A stretch of 64,000 nucleotides of DNA from Criibacterium bergeronii (GTDB taxonomy: Bacteria > Bacillota > Clostridia > Peptostreptococcales > Filifactoraceae). The stretch spans positions 56,675 through 120,674 of the forward strand of contig NZ_MBEW02000006.1 in the NCBI RefSeq assembly GCF_001693775.2, written 5' to 3'. The notes beneath the pieces are model-generated. The model worked only from the letters and a program-made list of their open reading frames with translations, made no database searches and was not told the origin of the DNA. Made by a program: the position numbers and the translations under genes. This document shows, in pieces, positions 1-10,345 of this stretch (positions are counted from its first letter, which is position 1; each line of letters begins with the position of its first letter).

Positions 1-57
1 CCCAAAAGTCGCTTGCTGCAAGGCTTTTTCCTGCTCTACTGCGTAACATGAGGGCAT
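1..57 (-). CDS. possible 5' end of a cut-off gene
   Basis: Reading leftward from an ATG at 57 the frame stays open to the window edge (starts MPSCYAVEQEK, 19 residues visible). No ribosome binding site is visible: the ATG directly follows the T-run of the terminator at 59-108. It is too short to identify. Composition matches the GC-richer neighbour at 119-481, not the AT-rich chromosome to the right. Confidence 0.2.
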   Translation of the reverse strand, partial: MPSCYAVEQEKALQQATFG

Positions 58-58
58 G

Positions 59-108
59 AAAAAAGCGGCGTTCCTGTTCTTCCTTGTGGGAAATGAGAAA
101 CGCCGCTT
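59..108 (-). terminator. Rho-independent terminator after the 119-481 gene
   Basis: A perfect 10-bp inverted repeat (63-72 and 99-108, AAGCGGCGTT/AACGCCGCTT) is followed on the minus strand by a T-run. It sits ten bases past the stop of the leftward gene at 119-481. Confidence 0.7.
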
Positions 109-118
109 GTGCGGTGCG

Positions 119-481
119 TTATTCTGCTTCTTCGGCTATGAGGTCTTGTATGACTTCGCCAAAGTCTGCCGTAAAGGAAAAAATGAAGTATTCCAAAACG
201 GCGGGGTCTGCGTCCATAGGCTCGGCTTCTTCGGAAAAGGGCAAGCCCATAAGCCCGTAGAGCATTTTTATGATTTTGAACAGCTTTCCCCGGTCGGCGG
301 GGGTGTTCATGGTAACAAGTACGTCGGTCAAGCGGTTTACGGTTTCCATGTCACCGCCTGTTGTTACCCATACCATTTCTGCGAATGGCTGCGTGATTGC
401 TCCGGTTACAAGGTTTACCTTATCCTTGCTGATTTCGCCGGACGGGAGTATAATACCCTTGTCTAAAAGTACGTTTTTCAT
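119..481 (-). CDS. hypothetical protein of a GC-richer (probably mobile) segment
   Basis: This encodes a 120-residue acidic, probably cytoplasmic protein with no membrane segment. The ATG at 481 is preceded by a strong ribosome binding site (GGAGGACGAC), and a good terminator follows the gene, so it looks real. Codon use is visibly GC-richer than in every gene to the right, which suggests a recently acquired segment such as an integrative element or prophage. I do not recognise the family; small conserved proteins of this size are common in the structural or accessory modules of such elements, but that is inference. Confidence 0.6.
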   Translation of the reverse strand: MKNVLLDKGIILPSGEISKDKVNLVTGAITQPFAEMVWVTTGGDMETVNRLTDVLVTMNTPADRGKLFKIIKMLYGLMGLPFSEEAEPMDADPAVLEYFIFSFTADFGEVIQDLIAEEAE

Positions 482-658
482 GTCGTCCTCCTATAATCTG
501 TGGTGCCAAAATGGTGCCCGGTCTTACAAAATCATCTTATACGGAGATACGGCAAGATAAATGACGATATGCGGAAAACCTTGATTTTAAGCCATTTTCG
601 CAAGGTTTTATAAACACTTGCGCGGGCTTATAAGAAGATTTCCGTCTATCAAATCAAT
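482..658. other. transition from GC-rich segment to chromosome, with short repeats
   Basis: No gene is seen here. It contains GGTGCC repeated directly around an AAAAT spacer (about 503-519) and an inverted repeat AAAACCTTG/CAAGGTTTT (575-583 and 601-609). Base composition drops from GC-rich to very AT-rich within this stretch. It could be the end of an integrated element; no partner attachment site is visible in the window. Confidence 0.35.
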
Positions 659-696
659 AAAAAATACCTTTGTAGTTTTTTACAAAAGTATTTTTT
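659..696. terminator. bidirectional hairpin downstream of aroE
   Basis: A 16-bp stem with one mismatch (659-674 with 681-696) has A-rich and T-rich flanks, so it can terminate in either direction. It lies 41 bases past the aroE stop and is its likely terminator. Confidence 0.6.
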
Positions 697-736
697 ATTG
701 TTTTTTTATTTTCACTTAATCCAGTTTCGTATTAAG

Positions 737-1603
737 CTACAGTTTTAAACTATTTATTATTTCTTCTACACTTGCTGATTTTCCAGTCCAAAGCTTGCAA
801 GACTCAATCCCCTGACATAACAACATAGGTACTCCATTTGTATTTTGTAGATTATTTTGCTCAGCATATTCGATTAGCTTTGTTTTTTTGTCACTATACA
901 CTAAATCATATATAAACGCTGAGGTCTTAGATAACACCTCCTTACTTGATACTATGCACTGATTTTTATCTTTTAGTCCAAGAGAAGTGGCATTTATAAG
1001 CATATACGCATCAGAAAGCTCATTTTTTATATTTATGTCATTTGACTCTATTATTCTGACTTTTGTTTTAGATTGCATTTTATTTGATATAATATCAAGC
1101 AGTCCTTGAGACTTGTCTCTATTTTTTTCTTTTTCTACTATCACTATCTCTGAGGCAAAGCTCTTTGCAAGCATTATACCTATAGCTCTACCCGCTCCAC
1201 CCGCTCCTACTACTAAAATTTTTTTATTCCTTATGTCTAAATTTAAGTATTCTAGCGAGGTTATAAAACCAATACCATCGGTGTTGTAACCAATAAGTTT
1301 TCCATCATCACCTATTACAACAGTGTTTACAGCTCCGGATAATTTTGTCTCACTATCTATTTCATCTAAATACTTTAATATTTCAACCTTTAATGGAAAT
1401 GTTATATTCATACCTCTTGCATTTAAATTTTTTAAGGATAATATTATATCTTCTAAATCTTCTTTTTTTGTATCAACAGCCAAATAACAATAATTTTCTC
1501 CAAGCAGTTCAAATAAAAAATTTTGCAATTTTGGAGATTTGCTATGTGAAACCGGACTGCCAAGCAGTGTTATTAATCTTGTAGTTGCATCTATATAATT
1601 CAT
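737..1603 (-). CDS. aroE: shikimate dehydrogenase
   Basis: NADPH-dependent reduction of 3-dehydroshikimate to shikimate in the shikimate (aromatic amino acid) pathway, in the cytoplasm. The 288-residue length is normal. The N-terminal substrate domain has SPVSHSKSP (about 16-24) and the catalytic-lysine motif NITFPLK (canonical NVTIPHK), then NTDG (about 106). The Rossmann domain has GAGGAGRA (about 132), then NATSLGL (about 204), the position of the usual N-S/T-P/T-G. A Gln-Gly pair near the C terminus (LLCQGIESCKLW) matches the family. It stands alone, transcribed leftward after the sigB operon and separated from it by hairpins and a parS site. A quinate/shikimate (YdiB-like) enzyme is the only serious alternative. 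Confidence 0.93.
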   Translation of the reverse strand: MNYIDATTRLITLLGSPVSHSKSPKLQNFLFELLGENYCYLAVDTKKEDLEDIILSLKNLNARGMNITFPLKVEILKYLDEIDSETKLSGAVNTVVIGDDGKLIGYNTDGIGFITSLEYLNLDIRNKKILVVGAGGAGRAIGIMLAKSFASEIVIVEKEKNRDKSQGLLDIISNKMQSKTKVRIIESNDINIKNELSDAYMLINATSLGLKDKNQCIVSSKEVLSKTSAFIYDLVYSDKKTKLIEYAEQNNLQNTNGVPMLLCQGIESCKLWTGKSASVEEIINSLKL

Positions 1604-1655
1604 AATCTTATACCCAATAAAATATTTTAATTTAATATATACTCTAAAATAAAAT

Positions 1656-1671
1656 GTTCCACGTGGAACAT
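1656..1671. other. parS: parS centromere site
   Basis: TGTTCCACGTGGAACA is a perfect 16-bp palindrome that matches the bacterial parS consensus TGTTNCACGTGNAACA exactly. It is embedded in a longer perfect 24-bp palindrome (1652-1675). It lies between aroE and sigB, about 8.8 kb from the unwinding element of oriC, as expected for an origin-proximal ParB loading site. A complete ParB is encoded at 40205-40969. Confidence 0.93.
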
Positions 1672-1682
1672 TTTACAAAAAG

Positions 1683-1699
1683 GTGGAAGTCATTTCCAC
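1683..1699. terminator. small hairpin between sigB and aroE
   Basis: A 6-bp stem (GTGGAA/TTCCAC) with a 5-base loop is followed by T-runs on both strands. It is terminator-like and may insulate aroE from the sigB operon. Confidence 0.35.
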
Positions 1700-1727
1700 A
1701 ATTTTTATTTTACTTGTAAAGAAAAAA

Positions 1728-1749
1728 AGGCGGAAAAAAAGCTCCACCT
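1728..1749 (-). terminator. terminator of the sigB operon
   Basis: A 7-bp stem with one G-U pair (1728-1734 with 1743-1749) is followed on the minus strand by seven T. It overlaps the sigB stop codon. Confidence 0.6.
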
Positions 1750-2515
1750 AATTTGCATTTTGTTTTTGATATTCATTTTTTAACTTTGATAAGATTTTCT
1801 TTTCCATCCTTGATACTGTCATTTGAGACACATCAAGCTCACTTGCAAGCTCCATCTGAGTTTTGCCTTGGAAATATCTATCATATACTATCTTTTTTTC
1901 AATGTCAGATAAGCCCTGCATAAGCGCTGACAACATATCAATATTTTCTATTTCTGTGTAATTTTTATCTTCTTCTCCAATCAGCTCACCTAATGACATA
2001 TCCTTATCCTCTCCATCATTATCATACTTTATATCTAATGAAATCGGAGAATAAGCTTGAGAGGCATCCATGGTTTCCAGCACTTCCTCTTGAGTTATGC
2101 CAAGCTCATTTGCTATGTCTTCAACTGTTGGTATCTTTTTTTGTTCTTGACTAATTTTAACTTTTGCCATATTTACTTTTTTGGATAATTCCTGAATTCG
2201 TCTAGGAACTCTAATAGACCAACCCTTATCCCTAAAATATTTTTTGATTTCTCCTATTATTGTTGGTGTGGCAAATGATGAAAATTCAAATCCTCTACTT
2301 AAATCAAATCTCTGTATTGCATAAATTAAACCCATTGATGCTACCTGAAAAATATCTTCGTAATCAATACCTTTACCGATGTATTTCTTAGAAAGAATTT
2401 CAGCTATATACATATTCCTATTGATAAGTTCATTTCTTATATCTAAATCTTCAGAACTTCTGTATTTAGCAAATAACTCCTTGTCGGTGAAGCCATCGTA
2501 CTGATTAGTGCTCAT
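1748..2515 (-). CDS. sigB: RNA polymerase sigma factor, SigB/SigF family
   Basis: This 255-residue group-3 sigma-70 factor directs RNA polymerase to stress-type promoters. Region 2 is clear (DIFQVASMGLIYAIQRFDL, then the FATPTIIGEIKKYFRD stretch), followed by region 3 (RRIQELSKKV and a DIANELGI segment) and the region 4 helix-turn-helix (QMELASELDVSQMTVSRMEK). The start ATG at 2515 has an AAGGGAG ribosome binding site. It is last in a leftward operon directly behind an antagonist/anti-sigma pair, the classic partner-switching layout. RsbW resembles the SigB-type kinase more than SpoIIAB, so SigB is preferred over the sporulation factor SigF, though the two are close. Confidence 0.85.
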   Translation of the reverse strand: MSTNQYDGFTDKELFAKYRSSEDLDIRNELINRNMYIAEILSKKYIGKGIDYEDIFQVASMGLIYAIQRFDLSRGFEFSSFATPTIIGEIKKYFRDKGWSIRVPRRIQELSKKVNMAKVKISQEQKKIPTVEDIANELGITQEEVLETMDASQAYSPISLDIKYDNDGEDKDMSLGELIGEEDKNYTEIENIDMLSALMQGLSDIEKKIVYDRYFQGKTQMELASELDVSQMTVSRMEKKILSKLKNEYQKQNAN

Positions 2516-2539
2516 ATGGCTACTCCCTTCTTAAAAGCT

Positions 2540-2968
2540 TTATATGTTTTCAAGGAATTTTACCATGGTAACCTTGCTACCTTTACCTACTTTAGACTCT
2601 AATTGAACCTCATCCATTAGTGTTTTTATGATAAATATTCCCAATCCGCCTTCTTTAGGACTATCCATATCCGGTACTTGGATAGTGTTTACATCATATC
2701 CTACACCACAGTCTTTTATTTCTATTTTTATTTTATTAGAAAATACTTCCACTGCTATATCAAAATAGGTATCTAGTGCGTGTTTTACTGCATTTGCACA
2801 GCCTTCTGATACTGCCACCTTAATATCTTCTATTTCTTCTATATTAAAACCCATTCTGTTTGCTATTGCAGAAACAGTTAGTCTCACTACCCCGATATAC
2901 TCTGATTTACATGGCAAAGACATATTGACTTTGTCTATATTATCATAAGCGACGTCATTGATAGGCAC
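2540..2968 (-). CDS. rsbW: anti-sigma factor / serine kinase RsbW-like
   Basis: A GHKL-type serine kinase of 142 residues that binds and holds the sigma factor, and phosphorylates its antagonist. The N-terminal MSLPCKSEYIGVVRLTVS stretch, the N box (DIKVAVSEGCANAVKHA, about 46-62) and the G boxes (DCGVGYD, about 92, and EGGLGIFI, about 108) are all visible. The start is GTG at 2968 with GGAGGTAT upstream. It begins 4 bases after the antagonist stop and ends 24 bases before sigB, so the three are likely translated in fixed ratio. SpoIIAB is the alternative family member; the EYIGVVRLT opening favours RsbW. Confidence 0.87.
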   Translation of the reverse strand: MPINDVAYDNIDKVNMSLPCKSEYIGVVRLTVSAIANRMGFNIEEIEDIKVAVSEGCANAVKHALDTYFDIAVEVFSNKIKIEIKDCGVGYDVNTIQVPDMDSPKEGGLGIFIIKTLMDEVQLESKVGKGSKVTMVKFLENI

Positions 2969-2972
2969 GATA

Positions 2973-3290
2973 TTATACCTCCATTAAAAATATTTTATCT
3001 AAGCCAGTAATTGTAAAAACCTTCTTTACATTGTCTTTTAGGCTATTTAGATATATATCCTTATTTTGAGTTTTTAATCTCTTTAGTGTACCTATCAAAA
3101 TTCCAAGTCCGCTACTATCTATATAATCTAGCTGGGACATATCTATTACTATATCCATTATTTTTTGCTCTGTAACTTTTTTTAGCTCGCTCCTAAACTG
3201 TTCTGCTGTATCTAAATCTATTTCACCCTTTAGGCTGATTTTTTGGCAGTCTCTGCTTTCATCATAATTTGAAATAATACTAAGTGACAA
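2973..3290 (-). CDS. rsbV: anti-sigma factor antagonist (STAS domain) RsbV-like
   Basis: This 105-residue single STAS domain protein frees the sigma factor when unphosphorylated by binding RsbW. The phosphorylation site is in DYIDSSGLGILIG (about 55-67), where the first or second Ser is the expected target. It starts at TTG (3290) with AGGAGG 8 bases upstream, overlapping the end of the preceding membrane-protein gene. No upstream phosphatase (RsbU, RsbP or SpoIIE) or stressosome gene is in the window, so the stress input is encoded elsewhere. Confidence 0.87.
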   Translation of the reverse strand: MSLSIISNYDESRDCQKISLKGEIDLDTAEQFRSELKKVTEQKIMDIVIDMSQLDYIDSSGLGILIGTLKRLKTQNKDIYLNSLKDNVKKVFTITGLDKIFLMEV

Positions 3291-3295
3291 ATCAA

Positions 3296-3586
3296 TTACC
3301 TCCTAGACATTCTTTTTCTTCTTTTTTGTGCAATGCTTAGTGCTGAGCGTCCTACTCCTTTAAATATGCCTAAATTTGCTATGCCATTAGTCATGTTGTC
3401 AGCTCTTATAGACAAATTCGCTATGGATAAAATTATATCCTCTATTTCTCTTTCATTATTATATATTATTCTTCTTGCGTCTTTAACTGTTTCACTTAGA
3501 CTTTTAAACAGTAAGCCTAGATATACGCTAAAAAATAATACTCCAATGCCCATTAGTAGTATACCTATTTCCCAAATACCTGACAT
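3296..3586 (-). CDS. YtxG-like (DUF948) membrane-anchored general stress protein
   Basis: This 96-residue protein has one N-terminal transmembrane helix (IGILLMGIGVLFFSVYLGLL), a helical region rich in Ser, Asp and Ile, and a basic C-terminal tail (QKRRKRMSRR). This matches the DUF948/YtxG pattern. The ATG at 3586 follows AAGGAGATAG. It lies between a YtxH-like gene and rsbV in one leftward operon. In Bacillus the ytxGHJ genes are general-stress genes under SigB, so being encoded directly beside the sigB regulators fits. Its molecular function is unknown. Confidence 0.65.
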   Translation of the reverse strand: MSGIWEIGILLMGIGVLFFSVYLGLLFKSLSETVKDARRIIYNNEREIEDIILSIANLSIRADNMTNGIANLGIFKGVGRSALSIAQKRRKRMSRR

Positions 3587-3616
3587 TCTATCTCCTTTTT
3601 CTCTAAATTAAAATTA

Positions 3617-3889
3617 TTAAAATTCTTTTACGAACACACTTTGTCCATCTATTGGTCTTATGTCTTTTCCTGTATAGAGTCCTACTGTATCAGTAACAGT
3701 TTCTTTTATAGAGTCAATGTCATATTTAAGATTTTGTGTCTTATCGTCTAAACTTTTTTTTGCGATGTCTGCTTGGTCTTTTACATATTGCAAAGTCTCC
3801 TTGCCACTTCTTGGAGCTGTGAGCAGGCCGGCTATATATCCCACGCATAATCCTATTACTAATGCCTCAAAGGTGTTTTTTCTCATCAT
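3617..3889 (-). CDS. YtxH-domain protein
   Basis: This 90-residue protein has a glycine-rich N-terminal membrane helix (ALVIGLCVGYIAGLLTAP) followed by the typical APRSGKET motif (about 25-32) and an amphipathic helical tail. This is the YtxH (general stress, formerly gas-vesicle-like) signature. Two adjacent ATGs exist; the second, at 3886, has better spacing from GGAGGA. It is the first gene of the stress operon and starts 63 bases after gyrA. No clear terminator separates them, so read-through from gyrA may contribute; no convincing SigB-type promoter was seen. Confidence 0.7.
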   Translation of the reverse strand: MMRKNTFEALVIGLCVGYIAGLLTAPRSGKETLQYVKDQADIAKKSLDDKTQNLKYDIDSIKETVTDTVGLYTGKDIRPIDGQSVFVKEF

Positions 3890-3952
3890 TCCTCCATTAT
3901 TTTGAAATTTTTAAAATTAATTTATTTAAACTTAATAGTATAAAATAATTTC

Positions 3953-6394
3953 TTAGTCTACATCCTCAGCTGCTATTTTAGCGATAGAAGAAATAGATGA
4001 ATTACCCTCAACCCTCATAAGCTTAACACCGCTAGTTGAACGTCCCAAAAGTGATATGTCTTGTACGCAGGTTCTTATCAATGTACCGTCAGAGTTGATT
4101 ATCATTATTTCATCTTGTGGATTTACTATAACAGCTCCCGCAACCTTACCGGATTTAACTGTTACCTTGTATGCTATTATACCCACACCACCTCTGTTTT
4201 GAACCTTAAAGTTGGATAATTCTGTTCTCTTTCCATATCCATTTTCAGAGATGACTAGTAAATCACTGCCTTGTGCAGTAACATCAACTGATATAACCTC
4301 ATCATCATTTTTAAGTTTCATTGCAGTAACTCCTCTTGTTGCTCTTCCAAGAGGTCTGACTGTATTTTCTGCTATTTGTATTGCAAGTCCATTTTTTGTT
4401 ACTAGTAAAAATTCAATATTTTTTGGTGTTAAGATTACATTTACTAATCCATCTCCATCATCAAGGTTAATAGCTATTTTACCTTGAATTTTGCTTTTTG
4501 TATACTCTGTTACCTTTGTTTTCTTTATTATGCCTTTTCTTGTAAACATTGTAAGGTAATTTTCTTCTGTAGCGGCGTCTGTGGATATAAAGCTTGTAAC
4601 CTTGTCGTCTTTTTCTAATGGTATTAGATTTACTATATTTGTACCTTTTGCTGTACGTGAAACCTGAGGTACTTTATATACGTCAAGATTATAGATTTTA
4701 CCCTTTGCTGTTAGGAATAATAGCATTTCATGGTTCTTTGTAATCACAAAGTTTTCTACAAAGTCTTCTTCTTTTGTGGTCATGCAGGCAATTCCCTTGC
4801 CTCCACGTTTTTGAGACTTAAATGTATCTATTGGAGCTCTTTTTATATATCCTTGATGAGTCAGTGTTATTGCCACTTCTTCATTAGGTATTGTGTCTAG
4901 AATGTCAATTTCTTTTTCTTTTGCTATTATCTGAGTTTTTCTCTTATCATTGTATTTATCAGATATTTCTGTAAGCTCTTGTTTGATAATAGACAACAAT
5001 TTTTCTTCACTGGATAATATTTCGTTATATTCTTTAATTTTTGCAATTAATTCATTTTTTTCGTCCTCAAGCTTTTCTTTTTCTAGTCCTTGAAGTCTTC
5101 TTAGTCTCATGTCCAAGATTGCTGTAGCTTGGATTTCGCTAAGGTTAAATCTATCCATCAATTTTTGTAAGGCATCATCATAGGCTGTACGAATTATTCT
5201 TATTACTTCATCTATATAGTCGATGGCTATTAATAAACCTTCTACTATATGCAGCCTTTCTTCAGCCTTTGTCAAGTCAAACTGTGTTCTTCTAGTTACA
5301 ACTTCTTTTTGGAAATTTAAGTAATAATTTAAAATACTCTTTAGACCTAAAACCTTAGGCTCTCCATCTACAATCGACAAAAGTATTATTGAAAATACTG
5401 TCTGCAATTGAGAATGCTTGAATAACTGATTTAATAAAACTGTAGGATTTATATCTCTCCTTGTTTCAATTACTATTTTAATGCCGGTCTTTTTGCTTGA
5501 CTCGTCTCTTAAATCAGTAATTCCTTCGATTTTTTTATCCCTTACCAATTGACCTATTTTTTCAACTAGCATTGCTTTATTTAGCTGATATGGTATTTCT
5601 GTAACTATTATTTCACTCTTACCATTTGGCAATTCTTCTATCTTGGTTTTGGCTCTAAGCACTACTTTGCCACGTCCTGTTTCATAGGCATGCTTGATGT
5701 TTTCTTTGCCCATGATTACTCCACCAGTTGGAAAATCAGGTCCTTTGATGTGCTGCATCAAGTCATCCAGTGTTGCGTCAGGATTATCTATCAAGGCTAT
5801 TAGTGCATCTACAACCTCTTTTAGGTTGTGAGGTGGTATAGATGTAGCCATACCAACTGCAATACCATTTGCACCATTTACAAGTAAGTTCGGAAATCTT
5901 GATGGTAAAACTACAGGTTCTTGCTTTTTTTCATCAAAGTTTGGTCTAAAATCTACAGTATTTTTATTAAGGTCCTGTAGCATATACTGAGCCATTTTGT
6001 CCATACGGGCTTCTGTATACCTGTATGCTGCAGGTGGGTCACCGTCAAGTGTACCAAAGTTACCCTTACCTTCTACAAGAGGGTATCTCATAGAAAAGCT
6101 TTGAGCTAATCTTACCATAGCGTCATATATGGATGAGTCTCCATGTGGATGATAATAAGCCATGGTATGACCAACCACATTTGCTGATTTATGAAAGGGT
6201 TTATCTGCTGTAAGTCCTAATTCTGCCATGGCATAAAGTATCCTTCTATGAACCGGCTTTAGTCCGTCTCTTATGTCAGGCAATGCTCTTCCTATTATAA
6301 CGCTCATAGAGTAGTCTATATAGCATCTTTTCATCTGCTGGTTTAAGTCTACTTCTTTTATTTTACCATGGATATCTTTTATATCTTCACTCAT
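3953..6394 (-). CDS. gyrA: DNA gyrase subunit A
   Basis: The DNA-cleaving subunit of gyrase, 813 residues. The catalytic tyrosine is in AAYRYTEAR (Y126). The quinolone-determining segment [10 protein letters not shown] has Ser87 and Asp91 at the positions of E. coli Ser83 and Asp87, a wild-type, quinolone-susceptible pattern. The GyrA box in the C-terminal domain (QKRGGKGIA) separates it from topoisomerase IV ParC. The segment just before the QRDR is odd: [14 protein letters not shown] replaces the usual VVG-x-x-x-GKYHPHGD, with Tyr80 in place of the conserved Lys. The start has AGGAGA upstream. It lies 58 bases after gyrB. Confidence 0.97.
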   Translation of the reverse strand: MSEDIKDIHGKIKEVDLNQQMKRCYIDYSMSVIIGRALPDIRDGLKPVHRRILYAMAELGLTADKPFHKSANVVGHTMAYYHPHGDSSIYDAMVRLAQSFSMRYPLVEGKGNFGTLDGDPPAAYRYTEARMDKMAQYMLQDLNKNTVDFRPNFDEKKQEPVVLPSRFPNLLVNGANGIAVGMATSIPPHNLKEVVDALIALIDNPDATLDDLMQHIKGPDFPTGGVIMGKENIKHAYETGRGKVVLRAKTKIEELPNGKSEIIVTEIPYQLNKAMLVEKIGQLVRDKKIEGITDLRDESSKKTGIKIVIETRRDINPTVLLNQLFKHSQLQTVFSIILLSIVDGEPKVLGLKSILNYYLNFQKEVVTRRTQFDLTKAEERLHIVEGLLIAIDYIDEVIRIIRTAYDDALQKLMDRFNLSEIQATAILDMRLRRLQGLEKEKLEDEKNELIAKIKEYNEILSSEEKLLSIIKQELTEISDKYNDKRKTQIIAKEKEIDILDTIPNEEVAITLTHQGYIKRAPIDTFKSQKRGGKGIACMTTKEEDFVENFVITKNHEMLLFLTAKGKIYNLDVYKVPQVSRTAKGTNIVNLIPLEKDDKVTSFISTDAATEENYLTMFTRKGIIKKTKVTEYTKSKIQGKIAINLDDGDGLVNVILTPKNIEFLLVTKNGLAIQIAENTVRPLGRATRGVTAMKLKNDDEVISVDVTAQGSDLLVISENGYGKRTELSNFKVQNRGGVGIIAYKVTVKSGKVAGAVIVNPQDEIMIINSDGTLIRTCVQDISLLGRSTSGVKLMRVEGNSSISSIAKIAAEDVD

Positions 6395-6452
6395 TTATTC
6401 TCCTTGTTTAAACCTATTATATTAAATTTTTAGATATTGTATATACCTATTT

Positions 6453-8372
<1,920 letters not shown>

Positions 8373-8403
8373 CTAAAATCCTTTCACTTAACAAAATTAA
8401 AAA

Positions 8404-8423
8404 AAGCAAAAAATACTTTGCTT
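8404..8423 (-). terminator. terminator-like hairpin in the gyrB leader
   Basis: AAGCAAA (8404-8410) pairs with TTTGCTT (8417-8423); on the minus strand a T-run follows. It stands about 30 bases upstream of the gyrB start codon in the direction of transcription. It could be an attenuator, or the end of a transcript coming from the origin region. Confidence 0.4.
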
Positions 8424-8429
8424 TTCCTT

Positions 8430-9007
8430 GCAAGTTTATACAAATTATACCATAAAGCTACAAAAAATTAAAGCATAGCATAATACTAAATATATGATAT
8501 AAATTTTTATCTGATGCAAAAAGCTTGACTATGGGTAAAAAATTTATATCTAAATTAATTTTATTTAAGCTTTAAAAATAATTAGACTTTGTTAAATAAA
8601 AAACTAGATAAAAATCAGATTTTTTAAATTTTCAATATGTTGTATTGAAAAAAAATTTTTTCACAAAATGTGTTTTTTTTGTCTTTTAGATAAAGTACAA
8701 ATTTTTTTTCAATAGATTAAGAGATAAAAAATATTTTTTATTTCTAATTTTTAGTTGAAAGTTAAAATGATATTTGCTAAACTATATTTATCCACAATGT
8801 GAATAAATTTGTTAAAGTTATTAACAAATTGTGAATTCTTTGTGGATAACTTGTGATTATTTTAAAAAATATCCACAAAAAAGCAGAGTTTTGCTGTTTA
8901 TAATGTGGATTGTTTTTTATTTATCCTGTTGATAACTTTTTATATAGAGTAGTTATTAATATATTATCAACAAACAATTCATAATTTTTAGATTTAGAGG
9001 AATATTA
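8430..9007. other. oriC: oriC, dnaA-upstream half (DnaA box cluster)
   Basis: This gene-free AT-rich stretch lies between divergent gyrB and dnaA. DnaA boxes are seen at 8788-8796 (TTATCCACA, +), 8841-8849 (its perfect complement), 8869-8877 (ATATCCACA) and 8904-8912 (near-match on minus), with a weaker TTATCCTGT at 8921-8929. An inverted repeat TTGTTAA/TTAACAA lies around 8809-8827. The left part (8430-8780) is only A/T-rich. The boxes probably serve both origin binding and dnaA autoregulation. Confidence 0.8.
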
Positions 9008-10345
9008 ATGGACGGACTTACCATTTGGAAAAATATACTTAATCTCTTCAAAGAAAATGTCGGGAAAGATTACTACCGCACCATGTTTGGAGATGAAGTA
9101 TTAAAATATTATGATTACATACACGGCACAATATATTTAATGTGCGAAAATGATTTTGTAAGAGATAATGTTGAAAAAAACTTAGAAAAATTATACGCAG
9201 TAGCAAAAAGATTAGATTTCAATGATTTAAAAATCAAACCTATCAGAAGTGACCAAGAGATTGTCACAAGCTACAAAAAATTAGAAAATTCTCAAGATGG
9301 GATTATAGACAAATTTACTTTTGATAGCTTTGTAACAGGACCATCTAATAAATTTGCCTACGCTGCCTGTGTATCTGTTGCAGAGATGCCTAGCTTTGAG
9401 TCTCCAAAAAATGCGTACAACCCATTATTTTTATATGGAGGAGCAGGTCTTGGCAAAACTCACCTTATGCACGCCATAGGTAATGAAATTAAAAATAAAA
9501 ATAAAGGCTACAAAATATTATATCTTTCTTCAGAAACCTTTACAAATGAGCTTATTACTGCTCTTAAAGAAAAAAAGAACGAAGAATTTAGAGATAAATA
9601 TAGAAATCTTGACTGCCTTTTGATAGATGATATACAATTTATAGCAAGAAAAGAGTCTACTCAAGAAGAAATATTTTATACCTTTGAGGCACTTCACAAG
9701 GCTAACAAACAAATTATAATTTCCAGCGATAAGCCACCAAAGGAAATAGCTACTTTAGAAAGTCGACTGTCCTCAAGATTTCAATCAGGACTAACAGTTG
9801 ACATACAGCCACCCGATTTTGAAACTAGAATGGCAATACTTAGAAAAAAAAGTGAGCTGGACGAAAAATATGTAAGCGATGATATACTAGTTTTGATTGC
9901 AAAAAATATTAAGTCCAATATAAGAGAACTAGAGGGTGCACTAAATAAGGTATGGGCAATATCTTCCATGATGAAAGAGCCTATAACCTATGATTTGGCT
10001 ATAGATGCCCTAAAAGATTTTTTTGATGCAACAGCAGTTACAAGATTGGATATAAATGCTATTAAAAATATAGTTGCTCAAAATTTTAATATCAGTATTG
10101 AGGATTTTGCCTCAGAAAGAAGAACCAAGGATATTGCCTATCCTAGACAAATAGCTATGTATATGGCTAGAGAGCTTACTGATATGTCACTACCAAGCAT
10201 AGGTAGAGAGTTTGGCGATAGAGACCACACTACTGTAATGCACGCTCACAAAAAAATCAAAAAAGATATCATGCAGCAAAAAGACGGCGTTGATATTAAG
10301 ATTAATAATATGATTAGAACTTTAAAACAAAATGTGGATAATTGA
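9008..10345 (+). CDS. dnaA: chromosomal replication initiator DnaA
   Basis: The AAA+ initiator that binds DnaA boxes and opens oriC, 445 residues. The N-terminal interaction domain (1-90) and short linker are followed by the AAA+ domain with Walker A (GGAGLGKTH, about 143), Walker B (CLLIDDIQF) and sensor motifs. The C-terminal DNA-binding domain carries the family signature (GREFGDRDHTTVMHAHKKI). The start has AGAGGAAT upstream. The stop is TGA followed at once by TAA. A DnaA box overlaps the last codons. It is flanked on both sides by box clusters, so dnaA sits inside a bipartite origin. Confidence 0.98.
   Translation: MDGLTIWKNILNLFKENVGKDYYRTMFGDEVLKYYDYIHGTIYLMCENDFVRDNVEKNLEKLYAVAKRLDFNDLKIKPIRSDQEIVTSYKKLENSQDGIIDKFTFDSFVTGPSNKFAYAACVSVAEMPSFESPKNAYNPLFLYGGAGLGKTHLMHAIGNEIKNKNKGYKILYLSSETFTNELITALKEKKNEEFRDKYRNLDCLLIDDIQFIARKESTQEEIFYTFEALHKANKQIIISSDKPPKEIATLESRLSSRFQSGLTVDIQPPDFETRMAILRKKSELDEKYVSDDILVLIAKNIKSNIRELEGALNKVWAISSMMKEPITYDLAIDALKDFFDATAVTRLDINAIKNIVAQNFNISIEDFASERRTKDIAYPRQIAMYMARELTDMSLPSIGREFGDRDHTTVMHAHKKIKKDIMQQKDGVDIKINNMIRTLKQNVDN

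Noticed and set aside
56..560. Plus-strand open frames across the left edge
   Set aside because: No ribosome binding sites and they run through the terminator hairpin of the minus-strand gene, which has a strong start signal.
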